A stretch of 8,526 bases of DNA from an uncultured Coriobacteriaceae bacterium. Lineage in GTDB: Bacteria > Actinomycetota > Coriobacteriia > Coriobacteriales > UMGS124. The position numbers and the translations under genes are program-made. Positions 6,185 through 8,526 of the stretch are shown here, piece by piece; within the stretch, counting starts at the first letter, position 1, and the number at the start of each line of letters is the position of its first letter. The notes below the pieces were generated by a model that saw only the letters and a program-made list of their open reading frames with translations, was not told the origin of the DNA and made no database searches. The stretch is from the NCBI GenBank assembly GCA_900555105.1, contig USJP01000048.1, forward strand, positions 1 to 8,526. Direction: 5' to 3'.

Positions 6185-6364
6185 TGCTCTGCTTGCGGTC
6201 CTCGCTTGGCTTGCAGTCCCTGCTCTGCCTGCGGTCCCTGCCTTGCTTGCAGTCCTTGCTCTGCTCGCAGCCGGTGCTCTGCCTGCTTCCCCAACTCTGC
6301 TCGCAGCCGGCGCACTGCCCACGGTTCTCGCCCCGTTGCACCCCCGCTCTGCTCGCAGCCAGCG
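6185..6364. repeat. Ten degenerate 18-bp tandem repeats
   Basis: Ten consecutive 18-base units run without gaps from 6185 to 6364. Units 1-7 fit TGCTCTGCYTGCRGTCCY well, for example TGCTCTGCTTGCGGTCCT (6185) and TGCTCTGCCTGCGGTCCC (6221). Units 8 and 9 have decayed, and unit 10 (6347) is recognisable again. The array ends one base before the stop codon of the leftward regulator gene. The period is a multiple of three. In the regulator's own frame, past its stop, the units read as six-residue repeats such as GCEQSK, DCKQGR and DRRQSR, and stay open to 5994. I do not call a gene: several frames are open because the unit has few stop-like triplets. Confidence 0.75.
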
Positions 6365-6365
6365 C

Positions 6366-8192
6366 TTAGCGCCCGGTGCCACCGAACGTCTCAAGCAAGG
6401 CCTCAAGCTCTGTTTTTGAGCATACGCCCAGTTTAGAGTAGGCATTCTTTGCGTGCGTGCGCACAGTGTTCTCGCTCACGTACAAGCACCGGGCGATGGC
6501 GGCTTTGCTGCGACCCTGGGCGATAAGCACGGCAACCTGGGCCTCTCGTTCTGACAGACCAAAGTCGGCCCTCAAGCATTCAAGCCGCACAACTTCCGCG
6601 GGGTTGAAAGCGATAGCATCGGCTCCATCGAGGTCAATGGAAGCAGAAGCTCCCCCAACAGCGCCCGTCGCGTTCACCGCCCGCCCGGAAGCAACAGAGG
6701 AGCGAGCCACAGCAGTTTGACGTTGGGCCAATGGAGAGTCGGCATTCATCGATGCGCCACGCACGGCACGCGGCTGCGCGGCTTCTGCAGCCGACGCATT
6801 GCCAGCAAGCGCATTCTGGGACCCATCACCATGCACCGCATGCAAAGACGAGGCGGTACGACCCGTCGATACCCGTGCTTCCAGCGGCTGTGCCTTGTTT
6901 TCTCCAGTCCGAACCCTTGCCGCGCCAACGCCGCAGGTCTCCCTCGCCTCGCATACTTCCTCAGTCTCATCCAGCTCGAAGAACGGCCTGGTATGAGGCA
7001 CGTTCTCAGACAGAAGCAGCGCCATGCTGGCACCGATGGCGGCCGTCACCGCACCGATGACCACACCCGTCTGAGGGGCAGCGGCAACCGATCCCAGTAC
7101 AAGGATGAGCACGCGGCCCACTTCACGGGAGAACACACGCACAGCCCATGCAATGCCAAACACTGTATAGGCATGCCTCGAACTATGTCTGCTCGCGTCG
7201 GCCATGGTGACCCACAGTACGCCGAGCATGAACGAATCGGCGATGTTCTCGAGGGCGATGGCAAGCGCATCGAACTCATTGGGCAGCACCGACAGAGTCA
7301 GCGCGCCCAGCGCGGCCACCGCGATTTCGATGCGCCACAGCAGCGAGAAGCTAAGCCTGCGACCGCGCCCAATAGTTAAGTGCATCACAAGGAGCGCCAG
7401 CGCCACCACACCGAATTGATGAAGCGCGCGTAGCGGCGGCCCCATGGTGATGGGCTCACCGGCCGGATATCCGCGCGAAATACCCAACGCAAAGCCGAAT
7501 ACGGCCAAGCCACCGAGACCGAGCCATGCAATCGTCTTTGGCTCGCGATCATACACGGGCTCAGGATCAACAGGCAACCAGGGACGGTCGTATCGACCCA
7601 CGCCAGCCGGGCTTTCGGAGGGACCAATCACCTCCAGGGCATGGCGATAACACATTTGCGCCACGGCTGCCATAAAAATGGACACGACTTGCGAGGGGTC
7701 AGCCGGCAGAAAGCTCACCGCAAAGCCACCAATCGACCCTAAGGCGAGCGAAGAAAAACCGAACAGCACAATCTGTTGCACGCCAAGACGGGCATACAAG
7801 GCAGTCCAAACTCCCGCGCCCATTCCTCCAGCAACGCCTGCAACCAGGCCAACGCCAGCCATTTGACCCAGCGTAAGCTGACCCGGAATAGCCAAAAGAC
7901 CGAGAGGCGCGACAATCATAAGCACAAAAGCAATCCAACCCAACCGCGACTGCATACGTGCACCCGGCGGACGACGGATGGCAACCAAAGCGCCCGTGAG
8001 AATGGCTGCTCCGTAGGCAAAGTTGTTGATGATGGTGAAGATGCCGTCGTCGGCCTGTACGTACGAGTCGAAAAGGATGCATTGGATCCATACACGCACG
8101 GCGGCAAGGCCGAGCAAGCAAGCGAGTGCGCCGTTGCCGCTCAACCGAGCGATGCGGTCGGTCCAAGATCTCTCGCCGGTGCACACGTTCAT
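6366..8192 (-). CDS. LuxR-type transcriptional regulator with N-terminal multi-pass membrane domain
   Basis: The 608-residue protein is a membrane-bound one-component regulator. Residues about 20-395 form around 12 hydrophobic helices in an MFS-like layout, interrupted by a polar loop at about 188-218. Residues 400-540 are a long Ala/Ser/Gly-rich linker. Residues about 544-605 are a LuxR/GerE HTH (LSEREAQVAVLIAQG, KAAIARCLYVSENTVRTH, NAYSKLGVCSKTELEALL), which matches the family consensus closely. Such proteins are common in Coriobacteriia next to Tat-exported oxidoreductase genes, and are thought to sense a ligand through the membrane part; the signal here is unknown. I start at ATG 8190-8192 because GGGGGAG lies 7 bases upstream. 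An ATG at 8229-8231 would add 13 residues but has a poor site. The 140-residue linker is notably long. It is divergent from a Tat-signal gene at 8469, its likely target. Confidence 0.9.
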   Translation of the reverse strand: MNVCTGERSWTDRIARLSGNGALACLLGLAAVRVWIQCILFDSYVQADDGIFTIINNFAYGAAILTGALVAIRRPPGARMQSRLGWIAFVLMIVAPLGLLAIPGQLTLGQMAGVGLVAGVAGGMGAGVWTALYARLGVQQIVLFGFSSLALGSIGGFAVSFLPADPSQVVSIFMAAVAQMCYRHALEVIGPSESPAGVGRYDRPWLPVDPEPVYDREPKTIAWLGLGGLAVFGFALGISRGYPAGEPITMGPPLRALHQFGVVALALLVMHLTIGRGRRLSFSLLWRIEIAVAALGALTLSVLPNEFDALAIALENIADSFMLGVLWVTMADASRHSSRHAYTVFGIAWAVRVFSREVGRVLILVLGSVAAAPQTGVVIGAVTAAIGASMALLLSENVPHTRPFFELDETEEVCEARETCGVGAARVRTGENKAQPLEARVSTGRTASSLHAVHGDGSQNALAGNASAAEAAQPRAVRGASMNADSPLAQRQTAVARSSVASGRAVNATGAVGGASASIDLDGADAIAFNPAEVVRLECLRADFGLSEREAQVAVLIAQGRSKAAIARCLYVSENTVRTHAKNAYSKLGVCSKTELEALLETFGGTGR

Positions 8193-8266
8193 CTTCTTGC
8201 TCCCCCGTGTCAGAACGGCTCCACGATGCATGCCTGAGATGCGTCACGAAGCCTATATCGCCGCAA

Positions 8267-8298
8267 AGTATAAAGAAAAATCACCCGATTGCGGGTGA
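8267..8298 (-). promoter_or_regulatory. Inverted repeat with T tract and -10 site in the regulator's upstream region
   Basis: TCACCCG-ATTG-CGGGTGA (8281-8298) is a perfect 7-bp inverted repeat with a 4-base loop. Read leftward it is followed by TTTTTCTTTA, the form of an intrinsic terminator. The sequence TATACT (8272-8267) then follows and could be the regulator's -10, about 75 bases before its start codon. In that case the repeat would cover the -35 region and could be an operator. The sequence alone does not decide between attenuator, terminator of a short leftward RNA and operator. Confidence 0.5.
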
Positions 8299-8468
8299 GG
8301 TTGAAAGGTCTCACACGTTTGAGGAGCGCTCACCCGCCCCGCGCCGGCCTATCGTTCAGCCTGTCACGTCGCAGGGTCAACGTCAAGCAGGCACATCGCA
8401 TACCCGCAGGCAGACACCTTAAAGGCAGGTGCCCGCAGAGACACCGCACACGAAAGGGGAAGTTTCTT
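8299..8468. promoter_or_regulatory. Upstream region of the Tat-signal gene
   Basis: No gene is seen in this part of the divergent region. CTCACACGTTTGAG (8310-8323) is a 14-bp near-palindrome (6 of 7 pairs), a possible regulator site. The heptamer TCACCCG of the neighbouring inverted repeat recurs at 8330-8336. CACCT (8415-8419) and AGGTG (8427-8431) form a small hairpin in the probable leader of the rightward gene. I see no convincing rightward -35/-10 pair. Confidence 0.3.
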
Positions 8469-8526
8469 ATGAGCATTTCAACGTCCAACCTCACTCGTCG
8501 TCAGTTCACCCAGGCAGCCGCAGCCG
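8469..8526 (+). CDS. Tat-exported protein, N-terminus only (3' truncated by window)
   Basis: Only 19 codons are visible. The ATG at 8469 has GGGGAAG six bases upstream, a good ribosome site. The product begins MSISTSNLTRRQFTQAAAA, in which TRRQFT fits the twin-arginine motif and the alanines begin a hydrophobic region. The folded protein is therefore probably exported by Tat. In Coriobacteriia, genes divergent from membrane LuxR regulators often encode molybdopterin oxidoreductases or flavin-containing reductases, so a cofactor-loaded respiratory enzyme is a reasonable guess, but nothing in the visible part tells which. Confidence 0.75.
   Translation, partial: MSISTSNLTRRQFTQAAAA

Noticed and set aside
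5994..6341. 115-codon minus-strand frame across the tandem repeats and the 83-bp element
   Set aside because: GTG start with poor ribosome site, and composition dictated by the repeats; reported as a finding rather than a gene.
6185..6364. Possible CRISPR array
   Set aside because: Units are directly adjacent, degenerate and lack unique spacers; there are no cas genes.
6105..6419. + strand frame giving Leu/Ala/Val repeats that look like membrane helices
   Set aside because: The hydrophobic pattern is a by-product of the 18-bp repeat; the frame begins inside the 83-bp element and has no ribosome site.

Overview
The window looks like a chromosomal segment of a GC-rich anaerobic actinobacterium of the class Coriobacteriia (Eggerthellales type, such as Slackia or Adlercreutzia). 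This is inferred from the high GC content, the twin-arginine leader peptides, and a LuxR-type regulator fused to a many-pass membrane domain and divergent from a Tat-exported protein, a gene arrangement I associate with that class. The genus cannot be fixed from the sequence alone.

Layout. 1-699 (+) is the 3' end of htpG (Hsp90), followed by a 65-bp palindromic hairpin at 727-791 and about 400 bp with no convincing gene. 1194-1754 (-) is a 3H-domain NAD repressor (NiaR/YrxA type), with a 400-bp upstream region carrying TTGTACC motifs. 2158-2240 is the first copy of an 83-bp element with terminal inverted repeats. 2333-3439 (-) is a PfoR-like EIIC membrane protein with a terminator-like hairpin downstream. 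Three rightward genes follow: a small protein with a C-terminal membrane anchor (3747-4145), a PAP2 phosphatase (4322-4873) and a Tat/lipobox CE4 polysaccharide deacetylase (4981-5997). 6036-6118 holds the second 83-bp element, inverted relative to the first. Ten degenerate 18-bp tandem repeats (6185-6364) then abut the stop codon of a 608-residue membrane LuxR regulator (6366-8192, -). Beyond a 276-bp divergent region with a leftward terminator- or operator-like inverted repeat, a Tat-signal protein starts at 8469 (+) and runs off the edge.

How the genes relate. The PAP2 phosphatase and the deacetylase are neighbours that plausibly both act on cell-envelope lipids and glycans. The LuxR regulator probably controls the divergent Tat-exported gene. 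The NAD repressor has no visible NAD gene beside it, and the PfoR-like permease has no PTS IIA/IIB partner here.

The least explained signal is the pair of 83-bp elements. They align base for base over 83 nt, except for one balanced pair of single-base shifts. Hairpin arms and terminal repeats are kept while one loop has diverged. They sit in opposite orientation about 3.9 kb apart, each 3' of a gene and in the same polarity relative to that gene.
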